Source: Rickettsiaceae bacterium (GTDB lineage: Bacteria > Pseudomonadota > Alphaproteobacteria > Rickettsiales > Rickettsiaceae). Taken from it: DNA of 6,045 nucleotides. The notes below the pieces were generated by a model that did no database searches, was not told the DNA's origin, and saw only the letters and a program-made list of their open reading frames with translations. Every line of letters begins with the position of its first letter. Positions within the stretch are counted from its first letter, which is position 1. Both the position numbers and the translations under genes were made by a program. Shown here piece after piece: positions 1-5,913 of the stretch. Location of the stretch: assembly GCA_017995275.1 (NCBI GenBank), contig JAGOJE010000061.1:1-6045 (forward strand), in the 5' to 3' direction.

Positions 1-1941
1 GATTTAGGTACCGCTGTTAATATTCAGTCGATGGTTTTTGGTAATATGGGGAAAGTTGCAGGTACTGGTGTTTTATTTACGCGCAGCCCATCTTCCGGGA
101 AGAAGCAGATATATGGTGAGTTTTTGCCTAATGCACAAGGCGAGGATATAGTATCTGGAACAAGAACTCCTTACCCAATTTTTTCTGAAAGTGAGCCAGA
201 AAAATCTATGCATAAGTTGATGCCGGAGCTTTATAAAGAGTTGCAAGAAGTGGCTGATTTGTTAGAGAAACACTATCTGGATATGCAGGATATAGAATTT
301 ACCATAGAAAATGGAAGGCTTTATATATTACAAACTCGCTCTGGTAAGAGGACTTCCAGCGCTGCAATATCAATAGCCGTTGATATGGTAAAAAACGGCA
401 TGATAACTAAAGAGCAGGCGTTGCTTCGCGTGGATGCGGAGTCACTAAGCCAAATGCTTCATCCAAGGATAGATGATTCATGTAAGCTCACTCATGTTGG
501 GCAAGGCCTTGCTGCTTCTCCTGGTGCGGCTAGTGGAATGATTGTGTTGTCGCCTTACGATGCTGAGGAGTTTTCTCATCATCATAAGGTCATTTTGGTA
601 AGAACTGATACCAGCCCTGAGGATATCCATGGAATGTACGTCTCTGAAGGTATATTGACGGCAAGGGGCGGGATGACTTCCCATGCAGCGGTTGTAGCGA
701 GGGGAATGGGTAAGCCTTGTATATGTGGCGCAACTTCTGTAAGGATAGATGAAAAGCAAGGGCTTGTGCATATTGGTGATGTTACCATAAAAAAAGGTGA
801 TGTTATAACGATAGATGGTGATAGTGGTCGGATTTTTATTGGCGATGTACCAACAGTTGTGCCTGAGTTTACTCCGGATTTCGGTATTTTTATGTCATGG
901 GTAGATGAGTTTAGAAAGCTAGAAGTAAGAGCCAATGCGGAAACCGTTTTAGATGTGGAAACTTCTTTGCGTCTTGGCGCTGAAGGGGTTGGTTTATGCA
1001 GAACGGAACATATGTTCTTTGAGCCGGAAAAAATAGCATTAATGAGGGAAATGATAGTTGCCCCAACTAATTCCCTTAGGCAAATAGCTTTAGATAAGTT
1101 GCTTCCACTACATAAAGAAGACTTCAAGAACATCTTCAGAGCAATGAATGGAAAGCCTGTGAATGTGAGATTAATTGACCCTCCTTTGCATGAATTTTTA
1201 CCATCAGGCCAGAAGGAAAAGCTGGAACTTGCAAAATCATTAAACTTAAGCTTGGATGATATAGATGCCCGTTTGCATGCGCTTCACGAAGTTAATCCTA
1301 TGCTTGGTCATAGAGGGTGTAGGCTTGGCATAACTTATCCGCAAATATATGCTATGCAGCTTGAGGCCCTTATAATTGCTGCAATTGAGCTAGAAAAAGA
1401 GTCTGGTATAATAACGGATCTTGAAATAATGATGCCACTTGTTGCTGATAAAGCTGAGCTATCAAATTTGCGCCTGCTTGCTGAAAATGTGATTATCGCA
1501 ACTCAAAGTAGAATGGGTGGGAGTGTGAAATTTCAAATTGGAACTATGATAGAGCTTCCAAGGGCGTGTTTGCAAGCCAGGGAAATTGCTGAAATCGCTG
1601 ATTATTTTAGCTTTGGAACTAACGACTTAACGCAAACTACTTATGGTATATCAAGAGACGATGTAGCATCTTTCTTACCATATTATATGGAAAAGAAAAT
1701 AATAGAATCAGATCCATTTTCTTCCATAGATAAAAAGGGCGTCGGGCAGTTAATAAAAATGGCTGTGGAAGGTGGTAGAGAAACTAAGAAAAATCTGAAA
1801 ATAGGGGTTTGTGGCGAGCATGGGGGTGACCCATCTTCTATTGACTTTTTCAGTAAATTAGGTATGAATTACGTTTCCTGTTCTCCTTATAGAGTTCCAA
1901 TAGCAAGGTTAGCTGCTGCACAATCCGTGGTAAAAAAATAG
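1..1941 (+). CDS. ppdK: Pyruvate, phosphate dikinase, C-terminal ~646 residues (5' end outside window)
   Basis: PpdK interconverts pyruvate, ATP and phosphate with PEP, AMP and pyrophosphate in the cytosol, by swinging a phosphohistidine between two active sites. The frame is open from base 1, so the ATG at 31 is internal. Numbering from base 1, residues 97, 99, 111 and 113 (D, E, Q, R) match the ATP-grasp residues D321, E323, Q335 and R337 of Clostridium symbiosum PPDK, numbered from memory. The swivelling domain has GGMTSHAAVVARG with catalytic His228 (codon 682-684). The PEP/pyruvate barrel keeps R334, R390, R438, E518, N541, D542 and Cys604 in CGEHGG. The His-Cys distance (376) equals that of His455-Cys831, so about 225 N-terminal residues are missing and the full protein is about 870 residues. 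It ends with TAG, seven bases before prfA. Nothing looks degraded. The CGEHGG and NDLTQTTYG context separates it from PEP synthase and PTS enzyme I. Confidence 0.97.
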   Translation, partial: DLGTAVNIQSMVFGNMGKVAGTGVLFTRSPSSGKKQIYGEFLPNAQGEDIVSGTRTPYPIFSESEPEKSMHKLMPELYKELQEVADLLEKHYLDMQDIEFTIENGRLYILQTRSGKRTSSAAISIAVDMVKNGMITKEQALLRVDAESLSQMLHPRIDDSCKLTHVGQGLAASPGAASGMIVLSPYDAEEFSHHHKVILVRTDTSPEDIHGMYVSEGILTARGGMTSHAAVVARGMGKPCICGATSVRIDEKQGLVHIGDVTIKKGDVITIDGDSGRIFIGDVPTVVPEFTPDFGIFMSWVDEFRKLEVRANAETVLDVETSLRLGAEGVGLCRTEHMFFEPEKIALMREMIVAPTNSLRQIALDKLLPLHKEDFKNIFRAMNGKPVNVRLIDPPLHEFLPSGQKEKLELAKSLNLSLDDIDARLHALHEVNPMLGHRGCRLGITYPQIYAMQLEALIIAAIELEKESGIITDLEIMMPLVADKAELSNLRLLAENVIIATQSRMGGSVKFQIGTMIELPRACLQAREIAEIADYFSFGTNDLTQTTYGISRDDVASFLPYYMEKKIIESDPFSSIDKKGVGQLIKMAVEGGRETKKNLKIGVCGEHGGDPSSIDFFSKLGMNYVSCSPYRVPIARLAAAQSVVKK

Positions 1942-1948
1942 AAGTAAT

Positions 1949-3019
1949 ATGAGTTTAGAAAACAACCTATCAAAAATCCTACAAAAACATGCTGAGCTTT
2001 CAGATAAGCTAGCTTCCGGTGTTACTGGGGAGGATTTTGTTAAAACTTCCAAGGAATTTTCTCAGTTGGAGGAAATAGTTGAGAAGATCAATATATATAA
2101 TTCTGCAAAAAGAGAAGCCGTGGATTTACAGACGATATTGTCTGACCCTAACAGTGATGCTGAAATGATTGAAATGGCGGAAAATGAATTTAGAGATCTT
2201 CAAGCAAAGCTTCCAAAATATGAATATGACATAAAAGTAGCTCTACTCCCACGTGATGAAGCCGATATGAAAAATGCTATAATAGAGGTAAGGGCTGGTA
2301 CTGGTGGTGAAGAAGCGGCATTATTTGCGGCTGAACTGTTTAATATGTACAATAGATATGCTGACTTAAAAGGTTGGAGATTTGAGATTCTATCTATATC
2401 AGATACTGGTATTGGTGGATATAAGGAAGCATCTGCATTGATTACTGGGCAGGGTGTATTTATGAGATTAAAGTTTGAATCTGGAGTTCATAGGGTTCAA
2501 CGCGTTCCAGATACTGAATCTAGCGGAAGAATACATACATCAGCAGCTACTGTCGCTGTTCTTCCTGAGGCGGAAGAGGTGGATATTAAAATTGAAGAAA
2601 AAGATATAAGGATAGATACTTATAGGGCATCAGGTGCTGGTGGGCAGCATGTTAATACTACAGATTCTGCAGTTAGAATCACACATATACCAACAGGTAT
2701 AGTTGTTACTCAGCAGGATGAAAAGTCTCAGCATAAAAATAAGGCGAAGGCGCTGAAAATACTCCGTTCTCGTATATATGATGCAGAACGTCAGAAAATC
2801 CAAGATAATATTTCCGCTACTAGGAAGGGTCAGGTCGGTTCGGGTGATAGAAGCGAAAGAATAAGAACTTATAATTTCCCACAAAGTCGTGTTACTGATC
2901 ATCGCATAAACCTTACTCTATACAAGATTGAAGGCGTTATGATGGGAGAGCTAGATGAATTCATAGACGCCCTGATTTCAACAGATGAAGCAGAGCGCCT
3001 TGCAGAAGCCGTGGAGTAG
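1949..3019 (+). CDS. prfA: Peptide chain release factor 1 (RF1)
   Basis: RF1 recognises UAA and UAG in the ribosomal A site and triggers hydrolysis of peptidyl-tRNA. At 356 residues it is close to the usual ~360. Residues 1 to about 100 form the helical N-terminal domain. The conserved VRAGTGGEEAALFAAELF stretch starts near residue 115. The codon-recognition tripeptide is PDT at 187-189, a PxT motif that marks RF1 rather than RF2 (SPF), followed by RIHTS at 194-198. The catalytic GGQ is at 231-233 (2639-2647), and the conserved GSGDRSERIRTYNFPQSRVTDHR block spans about 297-319. The ATG at 1949 gives the expected RF1 N-terminus. Only a weak purine stretch (AGAAG) precedes it, so translation may be coupled to ppdK, whose stop lies 7 bases upstream. 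The usual partner, the glutamine methyltransferase gene prmC/hemK, does not follow; a convergent gene does. Confidence 0.98.
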   Translation: MSLENNLSKILQKHAELSDKLASGVTGEDFVKTSKEFSQLEEIVEKINIYNSAKREAVDLQTILSDPNSDAEMIEMAENEFRDLQAKLPKYEYDIKVALLPRDEADMKNAIIEVRAGTGGEEAALFAAELFNMYNRYADLKGWRFEILSISDTGIGGYKEASALITGQGVFMRLKFESGVHRVQRVPDTESSGRIHTSAATVAVLPEAEEVDIKIEEKDIRIDTYRASGAGGQHVNTTDSAVRITHIPTGIVVTQQDEKSQHKNKAKALKILRSRIYDAERQKIQDNISATRKGQVGSGDRSERIRTYNFPQSRVTDHRINLTLYKIEGVMMGELDEFIDALISTDEAERLAEAVE

Positions 3020-3038
3020 GTTATATTATATTCCTTTC

Positions 3039-3641
3039 TTATTTGTGTCGTGTTTCTGTGGTGGGTGTGTTTTGTCTTGGTATGATTGTATTGCTTTCTG
3101 TTATTTTAAGCCCCGCTTTCTTATTACGTACAGTGTTTAACATGGTCTGTAAATATGGATTATCCAGTCTTTCATTTATTCTAGCGCGTGTTTCTTTTGC
3201 TTCCTCCTCATTATGGGTATTCTTCAAGACGGAATATGCATAATCTTTCATTGTACAGCCATGATTGTCTTTTTTAAAGAGTAACTCTGGATCATATTCT
3301 ATGAACTGCTTTACTATATCGGCATTTTTATATTTTGCTGCAATATGTGCGGCAGTTCTGCCTTGGTTATCAGTAATGCTTAATAATTCATATAATTTTT
3401 CTTCTGGAATCTTGGATTCTATTGACTTTAAAAGTTCTAAGGAGCCATCTCTAGCAAGATGATGTAAATATGTTTTTCCATCGCTATCTTTTGTAGAAAA
3501 CCCCTCAATAGTTTTTGGTGTAGGAATAATATTTTCATCAATAGCAGGCGGAGTAGTAACTGCTACTTGTTTTGTAACTTCTTCGGGTCTTTTAAATATA
3601 TTGATCAAACGATTAAAAAATGTGGGAGTTTCTTTTGACAT
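3039..3641 (-). CDS. Small ankyrin-repeat protein
   Basis: This 200-residue protein contains two recognisable ankyrin repeats and a degenerate third. Repeat one starts near residue 51 (DSDGKTYLHHLARDGSLELL). Repeat two starts near 90 (TDNQGRTAAHIAAKYKNADI) and is nearly canonical, matching the D-x-x-G-x-T-x-x-H-x-A-A signature. A half repeat (KDNHGCTMKDYAYSVLK) starts at 124. Before them is a short basic, aromatic segment (FFNRLINIFKRP, residues 8-19) and a proline/threonine-rich linker. After them comes a charged helix and a Thr/Arg-rich tail. No signal peptide or membrane segment is visible. The start at 3641 is supported by a CAGGA ribosome binding site 7 bases upstream. Ankyrin repeats bind proteins, and in intracellular bacteria many such proteins are secreted into the host; secretion here is inference only. 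It converges on prfA, with 19 bases between the stop codons. The partner is unknown. Confidence 0.87.
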   Translation of the reverse strand: MSKETPTFFNRLINIFKRPEEVTKQVAVTTPPAIDENIIPTPKTIEGFSTKDSDGKTYLHHLARDGSLELLKSIESKIPEEKLYELLSITDNQGRTAAHIAAKYKNADIVKQFIEYDPELLFKKDNHGCTMKDYAYSVLKNTHNEEEAKETRARINERLDNPYLQTMLNTVRNKKAGLKITESNTIIPRQNTPTTETRHK

Positions 3642-3648
3642 TTATTTT

Positions 3649-3653
3649 TCCTG
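3649..3653 (-). promoter_or_regulatory. Ribosome binding site of the ankyrin-repeat gene
   Basis: The - strand reads CAGGA here, 7 bases before the ATG at 3641. This is a good Shine-Dalgarno match at a normal distance, and it fixes the start codon of the ankyrin gene. Confidence 0.7.
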
Positions 3654-3661
3654 TAATTTAT

Positions 3662-3675
3662 TACATAATTATGTA
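3662..3675. promoter_or_regulatory. Perfect 14-bp palindrome upstream of the ankyrin gene
   Basis: TACATAATTATGTA is identical to its own reverse complement and lies 20 bases upstream of the ankyrin start codon. Its - strand contains CATAAT (3668-3673), a 5/6 match to a -10 box, but no good -35 element sits 16-18 bases further upstream. It could be a dimeric repressor or activator site over a promoter, or chance in an AT-rich spacer. The word TTATTACATAATT overlapping it (3658-3670) recurs at 4093-4105. Confidence 0.35.
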
Positions 3676-3790
3676 TGGTATTCTATAAATTCAGGAACGC
3701 AAAAAACAATTGATAATTACGAAGTAAAATAGCTAGAGTTTCAGAGTTTTTATGTAAATTTATCACATTAGCACAGCTGGTATTCATTGT

Positions 3791-3802
3791 GCCCGTTCAG
3801 GG
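3791..3802 (+). repeat. Left arm of the 12-bp inverted repeat
   Basis: GCCCGTTCAGGG is a perfect inverted match to 4048-4059. The similarity does not continue inward or outward beyond 12 bases. Confidence 0.8.
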
Positions 3803-3827
3803 ATTTTGAAAATAATAGATAAAAAAG

Positions 3828-3894
3828 AGTTGCAAGGATATAGGTTTTGTGTGCAACTGATAGTTATGGCAGACAAATGAGTGTATAACCTATA
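3828..3894. repeat. Two interleaved inverted repeats inside the putative element
   Basis: AGTTGCA (3828-3834) pairs with TGCAACT (3852-3858). TATAGGTT (3839-3846), which sits in the loop of the first pair, pairs with AACCTATA (3887-3894). The two pairings interleave, so a transcript could form one stem or the other, or a pseudoknot-like fold. The stems are short and AU-rich. No tRNA or known riboswitch pattern was recognised. Confidence 0.3.
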
Positions 3895-4047
3895 AATACG
3901 GAGCTTATAGAATATGAGTTATTAGTATTGCGTCATGAACTGCATCAATCAATATTTGCACTTCAAAACCACAGGATCTAAACCAAGTCTATCAACTCCA
4001 AGCCCTTATATATTAAGACTTCTGTGGGAAAATTCTTAGAAATACCC

Positions 4048-4059
4048 CCCTGAACGGGC
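4048..4059 (-). repeat. Right arm of the 12-bp inverted repeat
   Basis: CCCTGAACGGGC is the exact reverse complement of 3791-3802. It lies in a notably GC-rich patch (about 4045-4066, including GGCGCC at 4061-4066) unlike the surrounding DNA. Confidence 0.8.
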
Positions 4060-4144
4060 GGGCGCCTAGCTTTGTGCATGCTGACCACAGGCTTATTACA
4101 TAATTTGCAACAAATTATGTAGGGGCTCAAATTTTTTCTACTCA
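4060..4144. other. Rest of the gene-poor spacer 3642-4144
   Basis: The stretch from 3642 to 4144 holds no convincing gene. From left to right it contains the ankyrin gene's ribosome binding site and palindrome, an AT-rich stretch (3676-3790), the inverted-repeat segment (3791-4059), a GC-rich patch and then the hairpin at 4097-4121. The translated short frames have frequent stops on both strands. Confidence 0.6.
4097..4121. repeat. Strong hairpin with an 11-bp perfect stem and 3-base loop
   Basis: TACATAATTTG (4097-4107) and CAAATTATGTA (4111-4121) are exact reverse complements around the loop CAA. It lies 23 bases beyond the stop codon of the broken - strand gene, where a 3' end hairpin would be expected, but no T-run follows it on the - strand. 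On the + strand a T6 tract (4133-4138) follows only after 11 intervening bases. It is therefore either a weak terminator, a 3' stabilising stem or a small repeat. Its outer bases match the palindrome at 3662-3675. Confidence 0.55.
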
Positions 4145-4471
4145 TTATTTTTCATGAGAAGTCTTCAAAAGTTTTGTATCTACATTTTTTGAATGAGGAG
4201 ATACATCAAACTTATCAGTCATTGCTGTCATCGTTTTTGGAATAAAAGGTTCCATTTGATCGGTAAAGATAATAAAATCTTTGGTTTTAGCAACCTCTTG
4301 TATAATTTCATTATGGGCAGAAGGATCAGGAAAATTATACGAAACAATATCAGGAGAGCCGACTCTTTCTTCTTTTTCTTCTATAACATCATCTACTCTT
4401 CTTATTGAAATCTCTTGCTGAACTTGCGCTGCTAAATTATTTGTTCTACTATACTCTGCTGCTTCATACAT
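4145..4471 (-). CDS. C-terminal fragment (up to 108 residues) of the broken gene
   Basis: This overlaps the middle fragment by 40 bases in another frame, with no ribosome binding site before the ATG at 4471. The frame is open upstream to a TAG at 4490-4492, which adds AFIADS before that Met and supports a frameshift join rather than a separate gene. The residues are acidic and hydrophilic (VDDVIEEKEERVGSPDIVSY), then a short hydrophobic strand (KTKDFIIFTDQ), with a Lys-rich end. No domain was recognised. Confidence 0.45.
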   Translation of the reverse strand: MYEAAEYSRTNNLAAQVQQEISIRRVDDVIEEKEERVGSPDIVSYNFPDPSAHNEIIQEVAKTKDFIIFTDQMEPFIPKTMTAMTDKFDVSPHSKNVDTKLLKTSHEK

Positions 4472-5154
4472 AGAGTCAGCAATAAAAGCCTAGCTGGCAT
4501 TGGTTGTATTGTCACATTATATTCATTAAAAACTTTTTTTGCCTCTTCAGAGTGAATCACTTCTAGCATCTCAGCCATGCTATGGTAGCCCTTTTTGCAA
4601 GTAAAAGCGCAAAAATTCTGCACAATATTATTAATATCTTTATTAAGATCAGGATCATTTGCATGTTGTTGCATATATAAAGACATAGTAGCAATCATAT
4701 CATATGTGGCGCCAGAAACTGAATTAGTAAATGGTACTTGAGTATTTGAAGCAGAAAAGCCTTTGGGGCTTTTATCTATAGCTATATTAAAACTATCTAC
4801 TATTCTATTACTTTGCGTTTTCTCTAGTAACTCATTTTGAGGCATTGGGTTATTGGCTAGCATTATCCCAGGATTTTTACTGAATATTTCCTTATTATCT
4901 TTATCATATCTTGGACTACCTCGATCCTTTCTCTGAGATATACTACCTGCATGACCCCTTAATTCATCACTCATTGTAATTATTTTTGGCGTAAAGTAAG
5001 CAAAGGTTCTTATGAAACCAATAATATCTTCAGAATCTTTATTGGAGTTAACACCTATATGTTTACTAAGATACTGATCAAATTCATTCTTAAGTCTAAT
5101 ATTTTCTTCCTTTTCATCCGTCTTAACTTGCATCTCACCTTTGTTATCATCCAT
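4432..5154 (-). CDS. Middle fragment (240 residues) of the broken gene
   Basis: This is in the same frame as the upstream fragment, 17 open codons after its amber stop. The nearest Shine-Dalgarno-like AGGA (5169-5172) is 14 bases from the ATG, too far for efficient initiation, so independent translation is doubtful. The content is a lysine/glutamate-rich start, a segment with RGHAGSISQRKDRGSPRYDK, then a better-ordered helical part containing SGATYDMIATMSLYMQQ and a Cys/His-containing stretch (NFCAFTCKKGYHSMAEM). The last ~20 residues, from RLLLLTLC onward, are probably out-of-frame sequence beyond the frameshift. Confidence 0.5.
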   Translation of the reverse strand: MDDNKGEMQVKTDEKEENIRLKNEFDQYLSKHIGVNSNKDSEDIIGFIRTFAYFTPKIITMSDELRGHAGSISQRKDRGSPRYDKDNKEIFSKNPGIMLANNPMPQNELLEKTQSNRIVDSFNIAIDKSPKGFSASNTQVPFTNSVSGATYDMIATMSLYMQQHANDPDLNKDINNIVQNFCAFTCKKGYHSMAEMLEVIHSEEAKKVFNEYNVTIQPMPARLLLLTLCMKQQSIVEQII

Positions 5155-5205
5155 AAAATCACATAGTTTCCTAACGCTGTTATAATGATCTGCTGTCTGA
5201 GATTC

Positions 5206-5547
5206 CTATAAATGCTCAGAAAATTTGGTTTCAAAATAACGTCTGCTTACATCTTTTTGTGGCGAATCATTTCTTATAGCAGATTCAATTTTATCTTTTT
5301 CCAATATGTTATACAACCTACGGTCTTCTAGTGTATTAGAAATAATACGAAGGTTATATAAAGCTTCTATATAAGTACCTTTGAAGTAATTGTCAGTAAC
5401 ATTAATTAATTCTTCGTTAGATCTTTTACCTAATTGATCATTTAAAATTTTATAAGATATTAAAATTAAATCTGACGTGTCTAGTCTACTAGATTCTAGT
5501 GCTTTAAAATCTTCTTCATTATTTCCAACTTTCACTTTATTCTTCAT
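5206..5547 (-). CDS. N-terminal fragment (113 residues) of the broken gene
   Basis: This is the only piece with proper initiation signals: ATG at 5547 with AAGGGG eight bases upstream. It is mostly helical in character and charged, with two leucine-rich stretches (SDLILISYKILND; EALYNLRIISNTLEDRRLYN) and no recognisable domain. It ends at TAG 5206-5208, and the frame beyond is open for another 257 codons. It may still be made as a short protein. A single C-to-T change from CAG (Gln) would explain the stop. Confidence 0.55.
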   Translation of the reverse strand: MKNKVKVGNNEEDFKALESSRLDTSDLILISYKILNDQLGKRSNEELINVTDNYFKGTYIEALYNLRIISNTLEDRRLYNILEKDKIESAIRNDSPQKDVSRRYFETKFSEHL

Positions 5548-5555
5548 TTTTGATA

Positions 5556-5561
5556 CCCCTT
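5556..5561 (-). promoter_or_regulatory. Ribosome binding site of the broken gene
   Basis: The - strand reads AAGGGG, 8 bases before the ATG at 5547. Neither downstream fragment has a comparable site, which identifies 5547 as the original start of the whole gene. I could not find a convincing -35/-10 pair upstream (5563-5640 is AT-rich with several weak matches). Confidence 0.6.
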
Positions 5562-5871
5562 TAATAATAAGTAATTACACAGTAACATTTTATTTTTATT
5601 GAATAAACAATTAATCAACACACCCAACAAAAATAATGGAAACAGTCACTTAAAAGTCACATATTGCGGTGTATCGTAACTAGATTTAGCTTTAGTAATT
5701 AATGATATTATTATGTAATATACTGCTCCCATTTGTCAGACCGAAATTTTTATTTTGCTCAACATTAGTTTTAAATTAACCAGCAAAATAGACTGATGCT
5801 GGCGTTTTATATTTGAGGGACTGATGTAAACTCATTCCTCAAAGTCTCTCTCCGAAGCGATGACAAAAGTG

Positions 5872-5903
5872 CGCCTCCGCAAGGAATGTATAAGGCGTTT
5901 TTT
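5872..5903 (+). terminator. Possible intrinsic terminator on the + strand
   Basis: CGCCT (5872-5876) can pair with AGGCG (5893-5897), immediately followed by six T residues (5898-5903). The stem is short and the loop long (16 bases). No + strand gene is visible upstream of it, so it may be a relic of a lost gene, or chance. Confidence 0.25.
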
Positions 5904-5913
5904 AGCGCTGATT

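Larger units (their letters stand above)
3791..4059. mobile_element. Putative MITE or decayed insertion sequence bounded by 12-bp inverted repeats
   Basis: GCCCGTTCAGGG at 3791-3802 recurs as its exact reverse complement CCCTGAACGGGC at 4048-4059, enclosing 269 bp. The pair is relatively GC-rich in AT-rich surroundings. The interior has no long open frame; short open stretches exist on both strands but none is recognisable. A small remnant with matching ends fits a miniature inverted-repeat element or an internally deleted insertion sequence. The terminal word resembles, from memory, ends seen in some IS5-family elements. No clear target-site duplication is visible just outside the repeats, so the exact ends may differ or the flanks may have decayed. 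Confidence 0.45.
4145..5547 (-). pseudogene. Broken gene of ~467 codons, family not recognised (amber stop plus frameshift)
   Basis: Three consecutive open stretches read as one protein. Codons from 5547 run to a TAG at 5206-5208. The same frame then continues open through 17 codons (ESQTADHYNSVRKLCDF) into the ATG at 5154. Near 4487-4491 the frame must step by one base: the original frame drifts into RLLLLTLCMKQQ, while the other gives AFIADSMYEAAEYSRTNN and runs on to the TAA at 4145. Restoring one base makes the span exactly 468 codons including the stop. Only the 5547 start has a good ribosome binding site. The protein would be soluble and charged, with no signal peptide or membrane helix. 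Its most structured part (PFTNSVSGATYDMIATMSLY, then KKGYHSMAEML) vaguely recalls orphan effector-like proteins of intracellular bacteria; this is from memory and unverified. A sequencing error could explain either lesion, less easily both. Confidence 0.75.
5548..5913. other. Gene-poor spacer with several small inverted repeats
   Basis: No convincing gene is visible on either strand. The left part (5562-5780) is very AT-rich and should hold the promoter of the broken gene. The right part contains three short inverted repeats. CCAGCA 5780-5785 pairs with TGCTGG 5797-5802. TTTGAGG 5812-5818 pairs with CCTCAAA 5837-5843. CGCCT 5872-5876 pairs with AGGCG 5893-5897. The word GACTGATG occurs twice (5791-5798, 5819-5826). 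Confidence 0.55.

Noticed and set aside
478..1133. Long open frames on the - strand opposite ppdK
   Set aside because: They overlap catalytic-domain codons of an unmistakable ppdK and show no protein-like features; they are antisense shadows.
2630..2902. - strand open frame opposite prfA
   Set aside because: It is antisense to the GGQ region of prfA, with no ribosome binding site or recognisable content.
3020..3038. Bidirectional terminator between prfA and the convergent ankyrin gene
   Set aside because: The 19-base gap is AT-rich but contains no stem-loop, and none was evident in the adjacent coding ends.
3043..3462. Two + strand open frames with hydrophobic translations
   Set aside because: They are shadows of the ankyrin gene, whose repeats and ribosome binding site clearly mark the - strand as coding.
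3900..4030. Short transposase- or integrase-like reading frames (e.g. ELLVLRHELHQ on the + strand)
   Set aside because: The open stretches are about 30 codons or less, interrupted on both sides, and the resemblance is too short to support a named pseudogene.
3642..4144. tRNA or other known structural RNA in the spacer
   Set aside because: No cloverleaf with a T-loop GTTCRAATC core or other known RNA signature could be traced.
4193..4408. + strand open frame of 71 codons
   Set aside because: It is opposite the C-terminal part of the broken gene. Its phenylalanine run is just the antisense of Glu/Lys codons.
4480..4500. Programmed -1 ribosomal frameshift joining the middle and C-terminal pieces
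   Set aside because: The step has the right sign, but there is no X XXY YYZ slippery heptamer and no obvious downstream stem. With the amber codon in the same gene, mutation is simpler.
5206..5208. Amber codon as a recoded sense codon (UAG read as an amino acid)
   Set aside because: ppdK and prfA both end in TAG in this window, and an apparently functional RF1 that reads UAG is encoded here. Ordinary termination, and hence gene decay, is more likely.
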